Notes under the pieces: model-generated | What the model was told of the DNA's origin: nothing | The model's database searches: none | What the model saw: the letters and a program-made list of their open reading frames with translations, nothing else | Shown here: piece after piece, positions 15,439 through 24,020 of the stretch | Position numbering within the stretch: the stretch's first letter is position 1 | Layout: each line of letters starts with the position of its first letter | Made by a program: the position numbers and the translations under genes | Origin: an uncultured Alphaproteobacteria bacterium | Lineage (GTDB): Bacteria > Pseudomonadota > Alphaproteobacteria > Micropepsales > Micropepsaceae | DNA length: 33,320 nucleotides | Reading direction: 5' to 3' | Assembly: GCA_903902075.1 (NCBI GenBank) | Contig: CAIUTH010000187.1 | Location: 1-33,320 of the forward strand

Positions 15439-17163
15439 TCATGTTAGCCGGAATTTGCGTTCGGCGTACCAGTAGAGCGGCCGCCACAGGATGCGGTTAA
15501 CCACAACTACGAAACAGCTCATCACCGCGGTGCCCAGCACGACATGGCGGAAGTCGCCCGAAGTCACCGCGTCGGCGATATAGGCGCCCAGGCCATGCGC
15601 CCGCAGGGTGCGGGTGCCCCAGCTGACCACTTCCGCCACGATGGAGGCGTTCCAGGCGCCGCCCGAGGCGGTGATGGCGCCAGTAACGTAATAGGGGAAC
15701 ACCGCGGGCAGGGCGACGCGCCTCCACCACAGCCAGCCCTTCACGCCAAAATTGTCGGCGGCGTCGCGCAGTTCCTGCGGCATGGTGCTGGCGCCGGCGA
15801 TGACATTGAACAGGATGTACCATTGGGTGCCCAGCACCATCAGCGGCGACAGCCAGACATCGGGATTGAGGTCCCAGATCACGATCACCGACACCACCAG
15901 CGGGAACAGGATGTTGGCGGGGAAGGATGCCAGGAACTGCGCCACCGGCTGCACGATGGCGGTCAGGCGCGGGCGCAGGCCCACATAGATGCCGATCGGC
16001 GTCCAGATCAGGCTGGCCAGCGCAATCAGAACCAAAACGCGCAAAAGAGTGAGGAAGCCCAGCCCCACCGCCGTCGCCAGGTCCCCCCAGGTCAGGTTGC
16101 CATGAGCAAAGTCGAAGATGCGGTATGCGGCATACAGGCTGAGCACGCCCAGGATGGCGTACCACACGAAGCTGGCGACCCGGCTGTCCACGTCGCGGGT
16201 GGCGGCGCGGATGCCGAAGCTGGGCGGATGCCAGTAATAGGACCAGCGCATCATCTGGTCGAAGGGCGCGGTCAGCAGATCCAGAAAGCGCGAGCGGCGA
16301 TAGACGTTCAGCGCCCAGGATTGCGGCTGTTCCTCGCTTTGTTCGTTGCCGATACGGAATCGGTCAGCCCAGGCGACCAGAGGGCGGAACATCAGCTGGT
16401 CATAGATCATGATCACGACCAGCATGGCGCCGATGGCTTCGAAGATGGCGGGCAGGTTCTTCTGGGCGATGGCGACCGCGATCCAGCTGCCGATGCCGGG
16501 CAGGGCGATGTTGGTCTTGCCCACGCTGATCGCCTCGGACAGGGTGACGAAGAACCAACCGCCGGACATGCTCATCATCATGTTCCAGATCAGCGGCGGG
16601 GTGGCGAAGGGCGCCTCGATGCGCCAGAAGCGCGCCCAGCTGTTCAGACCGAACATGCGGCCTGCCTCTTCCAATTCCGGCGGCACGGTGCGCAGCGACT
16701 GATAGAAGCTGAAGGCCATGTTCCAGGCCTGGCCGCAGAAGATGGTGAAAACGCAGGCCAGCTCGGCGCCGAATACCCGCCCCGGCGTCAGCGACAGGAA
16801 CCAGACGATGGTGACCGACAGGAAAGACAGGATCGGCACCGACTGCAGGATGTCCAGCAGCGGCACCAGCAGGGTTCCGGCGCGGGCATTTTTCGCCGCC
16901 CAGGTGGCATAGGTGAAGGTGAAGGCCAGCGACACGGCCATGGCGATCAGCATCCGCAGCGCCGTGCGCAGGGCATAGCCGGGCAGATCGCCCAGGTTCA
17001 GCTGCAGGTCGTGGCCGGTAATGGAGCTGAGGGGGTGGACCAGGAAGCGGCTGACATCGGCAAAGGCGATGATGAAGGCCAGTACCAGGATCGCCGCCAG
17101 CAGGTCCCAACGGCTGGGCAGCAGGCGGCGTGCTTCGATCGAGACGGGCGGCAGGATCTTCAT
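15439..17163 (-). CDS. ABC transporter permease, two fused transmembrane domains (NitT/TauT-like)
   Basis: A 574-residue inner-membrane protein made of two tandem binding-protein-dependent permease domains, about 85-300 and 380-570. Each carries an EAA loop that contacts the ATPase: EEAGRMFGLNSWARFWRIEAP in short form (EEAGRMFGL...RIEAP) and RDAADNFGVKG...RRVALP. About 12 hydrophobic segments are visible, including one before the first domain. Most NitT/TauT importers use two copies of one short permease; this fusion makes an asymmetric single-chain channel. The start is the ATG complementary to 17161-17163 with GAGG upstream; the open frame further upstream codes for Pro/Arg-rich filler and is rejected. 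It is the first gene of a two-gene operon with the ATPase. Confidence 0.88.
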   Translation of the reverse strand: MKILPPVSIEARRLLPSRWDLLAAILVLAFIIAFADVSRFLVHPLSSITGHDLQLNLGDLPGYALRTALRMLIAMAVSLAFTFTYATWAAKNARAGTLLVPLLDILQSVPILSFLSVTIVWFLSLTPGRVFGAELACVFTIFCGQAWNMAFSFYQSLRTVPPELEEAGRMFGLNSWARFWRIEAPFATPPLIWNMMMSMSGGWFFVTLSEAISVGKTNIALPGIGSWIAVAIAQKNLPAIFEAIGAMLVVIMIYDQLMFRPLVAWADRFRIGNEQSEEQPQSWALNVYRRSRFLDLLTAPFDQMMRWSYYWHPPSFGIRAATRDVDSRVASFVWYAILGVLSLYAAYRIFDFAHGNLTWGDLATAVGLGFLTLLRVLVLIALASLIWTPIGIYVGLRPRLTAIVQPVAQFLASFPANILFPLVVSVIVIWDLNPDVWLSPLMVLGTQWYILFNVIAGASTMPQELRDAADNFGVKGWLWWRRVALPAVFPYYVTGAITASGGAWNASIVAEVVSWGTRTLRAHGLGAYIADAVTSGDFRHVVLGTAVMSCFVVVVNRILWRPLYWYAERKFRLT

Positions 17164-17552
17164 GTCCGGCGGGCCTCGAGGGCGGGTGTTGGGACGGTTT
17201 CCTGCCGCCCCGATAAGCGCGTTCGGCGGATGAGGCAACCTCTTTGACGCGCTTGCACAATAGGGCGTGGGCCCGGTGTCGGGGTGACGGTTCCATGAAG
17301 CCGAAAGGCGGACCCGGCAGCGAGCCGGGGCCAAAATGTTGTTTACACTGGCAATTTACCGACAGGCCGCCCACAGGTCATTTCGCTCCTGCACCTGTGG
17401 CTATTGCGCCACCGGTCGAATTCAGCGTAAAACCGCCCCAGCGCATGGGAAAAAACAGAGGATTATCCGCTGCTTAGCCCCAAGCGTGCGCATCGTAAAA
17501 ATTTCACGGGCGGAACGGCGACAGGTCAATGACGCAAGGCGTGACGAGCAGA
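17164..17552. other. Intergenic region between divergent permease and leu leader
   Basis: About 390 bp without a convincing gene. It contains a small stem (CCCGGC 17313-17318 with GCCGGG 17324-17329) near the permease, an AT-rich patch around 17334-17360, the inverted repeat at 17371-17400, and further AT-rich DNA near 17440-17505. The promoters of both divergent units must lie here. I do not see a -35/-10 pair strong enough to call. Confidence 0.6.
17371..17400. promoter_or_regulatory. Inverted repeat CCACAGGT-N14-ACCTGTGG, candidate operator
   Basis: Two perfect 8-bp arms (17371-17378 and 17393-17400) with 14 bp between them, about 208 bp before the permease ATG and 150 bp before the leu leader. 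The centre-to-centre distance of 22 bp, two helical turns, suits a dimeric DNA-binding regulator better than an RNA hairpin with a 14-base loop. The regulator is unknown. Confidence 0.45.
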
Positions 17553-17657
17553 ATGGCGAAGGGTGGAATTTCCGCCCGTGCCTCTGTACGCGCCAACACG
17601 CAGCCCCGTCCTTCCCTCGGTTCTTCGCACACGCTTCTTCTTCTTAGCTGCCCCTAG
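17553..17657 (+). CDS. leuA leader (attenuation) peptide with four consecutive Leu codons
   Basis: A 34-codon frame beginning MAKGGISARA and ending SSHTLLLLSCP, stop TAG at 17655-17657. Four CTT Leu codons in a row (17634-17645) lie 9 bases before the stop, plus one CTC Leu at 17616. It is followed at once by a strong GC hairpin and then leuA 100 bp downstream. This is the arrangement of a classic leucine-operon attenuator: ribosome stalling at the Leu run under leucine shortage. The exact start is uncertain. ATG 17553 has no good Shine-Dalgarno, and an in-frame GTG at 17541 is possible. The downstream Leu run and stop are the secure parts. It is one gene of a pair with the ilv leader. Confidence 0.8.
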   Translation: MAKGGISARASVRANTQPRPSLGSSHTLLLLSCP

Positions 17658-17700
17658 GCGCTCATCGCGCGCGAATGGTCGCGCGCATGGTGTTTAGGGG
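17651..17700 (+). terminator. leu attenuator hairpin before leuA
   Basis: The core stem GCGCGCGA (17667-17674) pairs with TCGCGCGC (17679-17686) around ATGG. An outer stem pairs CCCCTA (17651-17656) with TAGGGG (17695-17700). The outer stem overlaps the leader stop codon, so a ribosome that reaches the stop would disturb it while one stalled on the Leu codons would not cover the core. There is no clear U-run after the core (ATGGTGTTTA), so the mode could be transcriptional or translational; I favour attenuation by position. Confidence 0.6.
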
Positions 17701-17757
17701 ATCAACGCAACAGGAGAATCGAAGCCGCGTATGCGGCGAACAGAAGGACTACTTGTC

Positions 17758-19320
17758 ATGGCCACCAACACTACCGAAACGACCCCGATTCAGATCTTCG
17801 ACACCACCCTGCGTGATGGCGAGCAGTCGCCTGGCGCCGCGATGAGTCACGAAGAAAAAATGCAGATCGCCGAACTGCTGGATGAAATGGGCGTCGACAT
17901 CATCGAAGCCGGCTTTCCGATTTCTTCCCAGGGAGATTTTCGCGCTGTTCAGGAAATCTCCAAGCTGGTCAAGCGCGCCTCGGTGTGCGGTCTCTCCCGC
18001 GCCGGTTTCAAGGATATCGACCGTGCCGGCGAAGCCCTGAAGGGTGCATTTCGGCCCCGGATTCACACGTTTATTTCCACCAGCCCCGTGCACATGAAGC
18101 ACAAGCTGAACATGGGCGAGAATGCGGTTCTGGAAGCGATCGGCGCGTCGGTGACGCGCGCCCGCAACTTCACCGACGATGTGGAATGGTCGGGCGAAGA
18201 CGCCACCCGCACGGTGCCCGATTTCCTGTGCCGCTGTGTCGATGTCGCCATCAATGCCGGCGCCACGGTGATAAACGTGCCCGACACGGTGGGCTATTCC
18301 ACGCCGCAGGAATATTTCGACATCATCAAGATGTTGCGCGAACGCGTGCCGAACGCCGACAAGGTGATCTTCTCCACCCATGTCCATAACGATCTGGGCC
18401 TGGCGGTGGCGAACTCCCTGGCCGGCGTACTGGCGGGTGCGCGCCAGGTGGAATGCACCATCAATGGCATCGGCGAGCGCGCCGGCAATGCCGCGCTGGA
18501 AGAAATCGTGATGGCGCTGAAAGTGCGCAAGGACATCATGCCCTTCACCACCGGCATCAACACCACCATGCTTAACCGCGCTTCCAAGCTGGTCAGCAAC
18601 GTCACGGGCTTTCCGGTCCAGTACAACAAGGCGATCGTGGGCAAGAACGCCTTCAGCCATGAGTCCGGCATCCACCAGGACGGCATGCTGAAGAATGTCG
18701 AAACCTACGAAATCATGCGGCCCGAGGATGTGGGGGTGAACGCCACCTCCCTGATGCTGGGCAAGCTGTCCGGGCGCCATGCCTTCAAGGACAAGCTGGA
18801 AAGCATGGGTTATGTGCTGGAGACCGAAGCCTTCGAAGACGCCTTCAAGCGCTTCAAGGACCTGGCCGACAAGAAAAAGCACGTGTTCGACGAGGATATC
18901 GCAGCCCTGGTTGACGACGAGATCATGCGCGGCCAGGACACGATCTCGATCAAGGCGCTGCGGGTGGAATCGGGCACCGGCATCATCCCGGTGGCTTCGC
19001 TGACCCTGGATGCGGCCGGTGTGGTCAAGAGCGTGACGGTGAGCGGCGATGGCCCGGTGGACGCCATTTTCATGGCCATCCGCGAGGCCTATCCCCACAC
19101 CGCGACGCTCCAGCTGTTCCAGATCAGCGCCGTGACTGAAGGCACCGATGCCCAGGCGCAAGTCAGCGTCCGGCTGGAAGAAAATGGCCGCACCGTCACC
19201 GGCAAGGCGTCGGACACCGACACCATGGTGGCGGCGGCCTATGCCTATGTGAATGCGTTGAACAAGCTGCTGGTGAAGCGCGAGAAGCAGGCGCCCGAAG
19301 CCCTGTCGGTCGCGCGATGA
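17758..19320 (+). CDS. leuA: 2-Isopropylmalate synthase
   Basis: Condenses acetyl-CoA with 2-ketoisovalerate (made by the ilvBNC products) to 2-isopropylmalate, committing carbon to leucine. The 520 residues show the HMGL-like TIM barrel with DTTLRDGEQSPG (catalytic and metal Asp) and the HVHNDLGLAVANSL metal-binding His pair. The C-terminal LeuA allosteric domain, which confers leucine feedback inhibition, starts near residue 390. This is the long LeuA1 form, complete. I use the ATG at 17758 with AAGGA 10 bases before it; an in-frame ATG at 17731 would add nine residues that families do not need. Expression should depend on the upstream Leu-rich leader and hairpin. Confidence 0.96.
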   Translation: MATNTTETTPIQIFDTTLRDGEQSPGAAMSHEEKMQIAELLDEMGVDIIEAGFPISSQGDFRAVQEISKLVKRASVCGLSRAGFKDIDRAGEALKGAFRPRIHTFISTSPVHMKHKLNMGENAVLEAIGASVTRARNFTDDVEWSGEDATRTVPDFLCRCVDVAINAGATVINVPDTVGYSTPQEYFDIIKMLRERVPNADKVIFSTHVHNDLGLAVANSLAGVLAGARQVECTINGIGERAGNAALEEIVMALKVRKDIMPFTTGINTTMLNRASKLVSNVTGFPVQYNKAIVGKNAFSHESGIHQDGMLKNVETYEIMRPEDVGVNATSLMLGKLSGRHAFKDKLESMGYVLETEAFEDAFKRFKDLADKKKHVFDEDIAALVDDEIMRGQDTISIKALRVESGTGIIPVASLTLDAAGVVKSVTVSGDGPVDAIFMAIREAYPHTATLQLFQISAVTEGTDAQAQVSVRLEENGRTVTGKASDTDTMVAAAYAYVNALNKLLVKREKQAPEALSVAR

Positions 19321-19345
19321 CGGCTTTTGTAGCGAAATGAAACGG

Positions 19346-19375
19346 CCGGCCCCGGATAAAGCGCGCCGGGGCCGG
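19346..19375 (+). terminator. GC-rich terminator-like hairpin after leuA
   Basis: CCGGCCCCGG (19346-19355) pairs perfectly with CCGGGGCCGG (19366-19375) around a 10-base loop; the flanks AA and TT could extend it slightly. It lies 26 bp after the leuA stop and before mreB. There is no long T-run, so it may act as a pause or a weak terminator. Confidence 0.6.
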
Positions 19376-19404
19376 TTAATCCAAGGAATGGCGCTTGCAG
19401 GTTT

Positions 19405-19420
19405 TGGAAACGGCTTTCCA
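19405..19420. repeat. Inverted repeat TGGAAA-CGGC-TTTCCA before mreB
   Basis: Perfect 6-bp arms (19405-19410 and 19415-19420) in the gap before mreB, 21 bp upstream of its ATG. It could be an operator or a small stem in the mreB 5' UTR; there is no further evidence for a role. Confidence 0.3.
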
Positions 19421-19426
19421 GGTTAG

Positions 19427-20485
<1,059 letters not shown>

Positions 20486-20512
20486 ACCCGCGCGGGCAGG
20501 GGCCGCGCTTAT

Positions 20513-21514
20513 ATGGCAAACGCCTGGAAAATCGCCCGCAAAAGCAATGCCCAGCTTCCGCTGGTCATCGTCATTGCGCTTGCGGTCGTCCTGGTGTTGC
20601 TGGGCAAGGCCCAGAGCGGCCTCCTGGACAAGGCGCGGGTCCATGTCACCGACATGCTGGTGCCCGTGCTGCAAACCGTGCGGGCCCCCGTGGCAGGCTT
20701 TGGCCGCTGGATGGGTTCGGTCACCGAGATTTTCTCGGTCTATCAGCAGAACCTGAAACTGAAGGAAGAAAATGCCCGCCTGCGCCAGTGGCGCAACGTG
20801 GCCATCGTGCTGCAGGGCCGGGTGGGGCGCTACCAGACCCTTTTGCATGCCGTGCCCGATCCCCAGATGAATGCCGTGCTGGCGCGGGTGATCGGCCGGG
20901 CCAACCGTCCCTTCCTGCAGACCATGATCCTGGACGCCGGCCGCGAGCACCATGCCCTGCCGGGCCAGGCGGTGGTGGATGCCCGCGGCATGATCGGACG
21001 CATCTACCTGACCGGCAGCCGCACCAGCTGGGTGATCCTGCTGACCGACCTCAACAGCCGCATCCCCGTCACTATCTCCGCCTCGGCGGGCAATAGCGGC
21101 AACATCCAGGCGATGATGACGGGCGACAACAGCGCCTATCCCACTCTCGACATGGTGTCCCACACGGTCACGCTCCATGACGGCGACCAGGTCACCAGCT
21201 CCGGCGATGGCGGCTTGCTGCCGTCCGGCCTGCCCATCGGCACGGTGGTCAGCGACGGTAGCGGCGGCTGGCGCGTGGCGCTGCTGGCCGATCCCGGCGC
21301 CAGCCAGGATGTCGAGATCCTGAATTTCTCCAAGCCGCCGGAAATCCCGCCCGCCACTGCGCAGCTGCCGGTGGAGGCCGCCGGCCTGAAGCCGCAAGTC
21401 CTGCAGCCGCCGCCCGCTCCGGCACCGGTCGCCGCCGCGCCGGTCACGCCCAAGCCCAAGCCTGTCGTGACACCGGTCGATCCGGCCGCGCCGGCCGAAG
21501 TCATGGAGCGCTGA
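20513..21514 (+). CDS. mreC: Cell-shape protein MreC
   Basis: A 333-residue bitopic inner-membrane protein linking MreB to periplasmic penicillin-binding proteins. One N-terminal membrane segment (LPLVIVIALAVVLVLLG, around residues 17-33) is followed by a coiled coil (YQQNLKLKEENARLRQW) and then the beta-rich MreC domain (NAVLARVIGRANRPFLQTM, GQAVVDARGMIGRIYL). The C-terminal ~60 residues are Pro/Ala-rich (PPPAPAPVAAAPVTPKPKP) and probably disordered, an extension common in alphaproteobacteria. It starts at ATG 20513 after an AGGGG, and stops 2 bp before the mreD start. Confidence 0.95.
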   Translation: MANAWKIARKSNAQLPLVIVIALAVVLVLLGKAQSGLLDKARVHVTDMLVPVLQTVRAPVAGFGRWMGSVTEIFSVYQQNLKLKEENARLRQWRNVAIVLQGRVGRYQTLLHAVPDPQMNAVLARVIGRANRPFLQTMILDAGREHHALPGQAVVDARGMIGRIYLTGSRTSWVILLTDLNSRIPVTISASAGNSGNIQAMMTGDNSAYPTLDMVSHTVTLHDGDQVTSSGDGGLLPSGLPIGTVVSDGSGGWRVALLADPGASQDVEILNFSKPPEIPPATAQLPVEAAGLKPQVLQPPPAPAPVAAAPVTPKPKPVVTPVDPAAPAEVMER

Positions 21515-21516
21515 CC

Positions 21517-22068
21517 GTGGCCAGCCTGGAACGCGCCAGTTCAGCACCTCGTTTTCGTTTCCTGGTCGCGCTGGTACCGCTGCTGTTCGGCCTGACCTGC
21601 GTCTTCATCGCCAACATTCCCATTTCCATCCTGGGCGGCTTGGTGCCGTCACCGCTGCTGGCGCTGGTGCCGGTCTATTTCTGGTGCCTGGTACGGCCCG
21701 ACCTGATGACCCCGGCCGCGGCGCTGGCCATCGGCTTTTCCGAGGACGTGATGTCGGGCGGCCCGCCGGGCGTCTGGACCCTGTCCTTTGTGCTGACCTA
21801 TGCCCTGGTGGCGCGCCAGCGCGATAGCTTTGCCGGCCTGTCGGGACTGGTGGCCGTGGTGGGCTTTGCCGCGGCCAGCGCCTTTGCCTGTGCCGTGGCC
21901 TGGATGACGGTGGCGTTCCTGGCGTTCCTCACGCCGGGTGTTCACCTGCCGCCGCTGGCGCCCATCATCGGTGAGCTGGCGATGACGGTGCTGTTCTATG
22001 CCCCCACCGCCTTGGTGGCCGGCTGGCTGCATCATAGACTGGTCGGCGCATCGCGAGGCGACATCTGA
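21517..22068 (+). CDS. mreD: Cell-shape membrane protein MreD (GTG start)
   Basis: A 183-residue polytopic inner-membrane protein of the elongasome, probably with five or six membrane segments (FLVALVPLLFGLTCVFIA; LLALVPVYFWCLVRPDLM; LSGLVAVVGFAAASAFACAV and others). The motif YFWCLVRPDLMTPAAALAIGFSEDVMSGGPPG is the family hallmark in the middle loop (YFW...RPDL...G...D...G.P.G). Translation starts at GTG 21517, two bases after the mreC stop, with GGAG 9 bases before it inside the mreC end. The stop codon overlaps the mrdA start (TGATG). Confidence 0.9.
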   Translation: MASLERASSAPRFRFLVALVPLLFGLTCVFIANIPISILGGLVPSPLLALVPVYFWCLVRPDLMTPAAALAIGFSEDVMSGGPPGVWTLSFVLTYALVARQRDSFAGLSGLVAVVGFAAASAFACAVAWMTVAFLAFLTPGVHLPPLAPIIGELAMTVLFYAPTALVAGWLHHRLVGASRGDI

Positions 22069-24020
22069 TGCCGCTGTTCGATAAGAAGGACAAAAGCCGC
22101 TACGCCACCTTCACCCGCCGCTCGGTGGGCATGGGCGCGGGCATGACGGCGGTGTTCGCGGTGCTGGCCGGACGCCTGTACCAGCTGCAGATCCGCGACG
22201 GCGACCAGTACATGGTCGAGGCCGAGGACAACCGCGTCTCCGAACGCCTGATCGCGCCGCCGCGCGGCCGCATCATGGACCGTTTTGGCGTCGAACTGGC
22301 CAACAGCCGGCGCAACTACCGCGTGCTGCTGGTCAGCGAACAGGCCACCGAAGGCGTGGCCCAGGCGCTGGACACGATCGGCAAGGTGATCGTGTTGAGC
22401 GACCAGCAGAAGAAGAAAATCCAGCACGACATCGCCATGAACAAGAAGTTCGTGCCGGTGCCAGTGGCCGAGAACCTGACATGGGACGAGTTCAGCCGCG
22501 TCAACCTGCATCTGCCCTACCTGCCGGGCGTGCAGTGCGATGTGGGCGAAACCCGCGACTATCCCTTTGGCAAGGAGCTGGTGCATATCCTGGGCTATGT
22601 CGCTTCGGTGTCGCCCCAGGAGATCGACAAGGACGCCGATCCCCTGATGAGCCTGCCGGGCATGCGCATCGGCAAGCGCGGCATTGAAAAACAGTTCGAC
22701 AAGCAGATTCGCGGCAGCGCCGGCGCTTCCCGCGTCGAGGTCAACGCCTATGGCCGCATCATCCGCGAGCTGGGCAAGGATGCCGGCGAGCCGGGCGAAG
22801 ATATTTACCTGACCATTGACCGCGAGGTGCAGGCGCTGGCCGACCAGAGGTTGTGCGATGAAAGCGCCGCCATGGTGGTGATGGACGTCAACAATGGCGA
22901 TGTCATCGCGCTTTCGTCCACGCCGGGCTTTGATCCCAACTGGTTCAACACCGGGCTGACCAACAGCCAGTGGCACGACCTCACCACCTCCGATCACAAG
23001 CCGCTGCTTAACAAGGTCACCAGCGGCATCTATCCGCCCGGCTCCACCTTCAAGCTCGCGGTGGCGCTGGCCGCCATCGAGGCCGGTATCGCCACGCCGG
23101 ATTACCGCGTCACCTGCAATGGCCGCATCACGGTCGGCAACCACACGTTCAACTGCTGGGCCTGGACGACCTACCATCACGGGCATGGCTCGCTGGATGT
23201 CGAAGGCGCCATCAAGAATTCCTGCGACGTTTTCTTTTACGAAACCGCGCGCCGCGTCGGCATCGACAAGATCCATCAGGCCGCGCGCAAACTGGGCCTG
23301 GGGGCGCCCACGGGCATCGAACTGCCGGGTGAACATTCCGGATTGATGCCGTCTAGCGAATGGAAGCAGAAGACCTACAAGCAAGCCTGGCAGCAGGGCG
23401 ACACGCTCAGCGTCGCCATCGGCCAGGGCTATGTGACCGCCACGCCGCTGCAGCTGGTGCAGCAGACCGCGCGGCTGGCCAGCGGCAAGGCAGTCAGCCC
23501 GCGCATCGTCCATTCGGTGGGCGGCAAGCAGGTAGCCCGGCCCGAAGTCGCAAGGCTGGACGTCAGCGACGAGGCGCTGGCCCGGGTGCGCAGCGGCATG
23601 AACCGGGTGATGAATGAAGGCGGCGGCACCGCCTTTAATTGGCGCATCACCGAGCCTGGCTTTGAGATGGCGGGCAAGACCGGCACCGCCCAGGTCCGCG
23701 CCTATTCCCAGGAGGAACATGCGCGCGGCATAACCAAGAACAGTGCCCTGGACTGGAAGCTGCGCGACCATGCCTTGTTCATCGGCTATGCGCCGGTGAT
23801 CGATCCGAAATATGCCATTGTCAGCATCATCGAGCATGGCGCAGTGCAGGCCCATCCCCATGTCGCCATGGCGCGGGACGTGATGCTGCTGTGCCAGCAG
23901 CGCGATCCCTCGCGCATGCCGGCCGCCTGGCCGGTGACCAATTCCGCCAGCGCCGCCCCGCCCCGGGTACAGGGCGCCGCCCAGCCCATGTCGCCCCAGC
24001 CGGTGAAGGCAGGCGGCTGA
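22068..24020 (+). CDS. mrdA: Penicillin-binding protein 2 (elongation transpeptidase)
   Basis: The class B transpeptidase that cross-links peptidoglycan during elongation, partner of RodA. The 650 residues show one N-terminal membrane segment (around 19-38), a dimerisation/pedestal region (about 40-240) and a transpeptidase domain with SxxK at Ser326 (GSTFK), SxD at Ser385-Asp387 (NSCDVF) and KTG at 537-539 (GKTGTAQ). The SxD second motif is usual for PBP2. The C-terminal ~35 residues are Pro/Ala/Gln-rich and probably disordered. Its start overlaps the mreD stop and its stop overlaps the rodA start (both TGATG), so the three are coupled in translation. Confidence 0.97.
   Translation: MPLFDKKDKSRYATFTRRSVGMGAGMTAVFAVLAGRLYQLQIRDGDQYMVEAEDNRVSERLIAPPRGRIMDRFGVELANSRRNYRVLLVSEQATEGVAQALDTIGKVIVLSDQQKKKIQHDIAMNKKFVPVPVAENLTWDEFSRVNLHLPYLPGVQCDVGETRDYPFGKELVHILGYVASVSPQEIDKDADPLMSLPGMRIGKRGIEKQFDKQIRGSAGASRVEVNAYGRIIRELGKDAGEPGEDIYLTIDREVQALADQRLCDESAAMVVMDVNNGDVIALSSTPGFDPNWFNTGLTNSQWHDLTTSDHKPLLNKVTSGIYPPGSTFKLAVALAAIEAGIATPDYRVTCNGRITVGNHTFNCWAWTTYHHGHGSLDVEGAIKNSCDVFFYETARRVGIDKIHQAARKLGLGAPTGIELPGEHSGLMPSSEWKQKTYKQAWQQGDTLSVAIGQGYVTATPLQLVQQTARLASGKAVSPRIVHSVGGKQVARPEVARLDVSDEALARVRSGMNRVMNEGGGTAFNWRITEPGFEMAGKTGTAQVRAYSQEEHARGITKNSALDWKLRDHALFIGYAPVIDPKYAIVSIIEHGAVQAHPHVAMARDVMLLCQQRDPSRMPAAWPVTNSASAAPPRVQGAAQPMSPQPVKAGG

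Noticed and set aside
15544-17247. 567-codon open frame antisense to the ABC permease
   Set aside because: The sense protein has membrane segments and EAA loops; the antisense product is compositionally biased and has no start context.
17164-17334. Upstream extension of the permease
   Set aside because: The extra residues are Arg/Pro-rich without membrane character; the ATG at 17163 has a GAGG ribosome-binding site.
22032-23861. 609-codon frame antisense to PBP2
   Set aside because: PBP2 with SxxK, SxD and KTG occupies the other strand; no protein-like motif is seen in the antisense frame.
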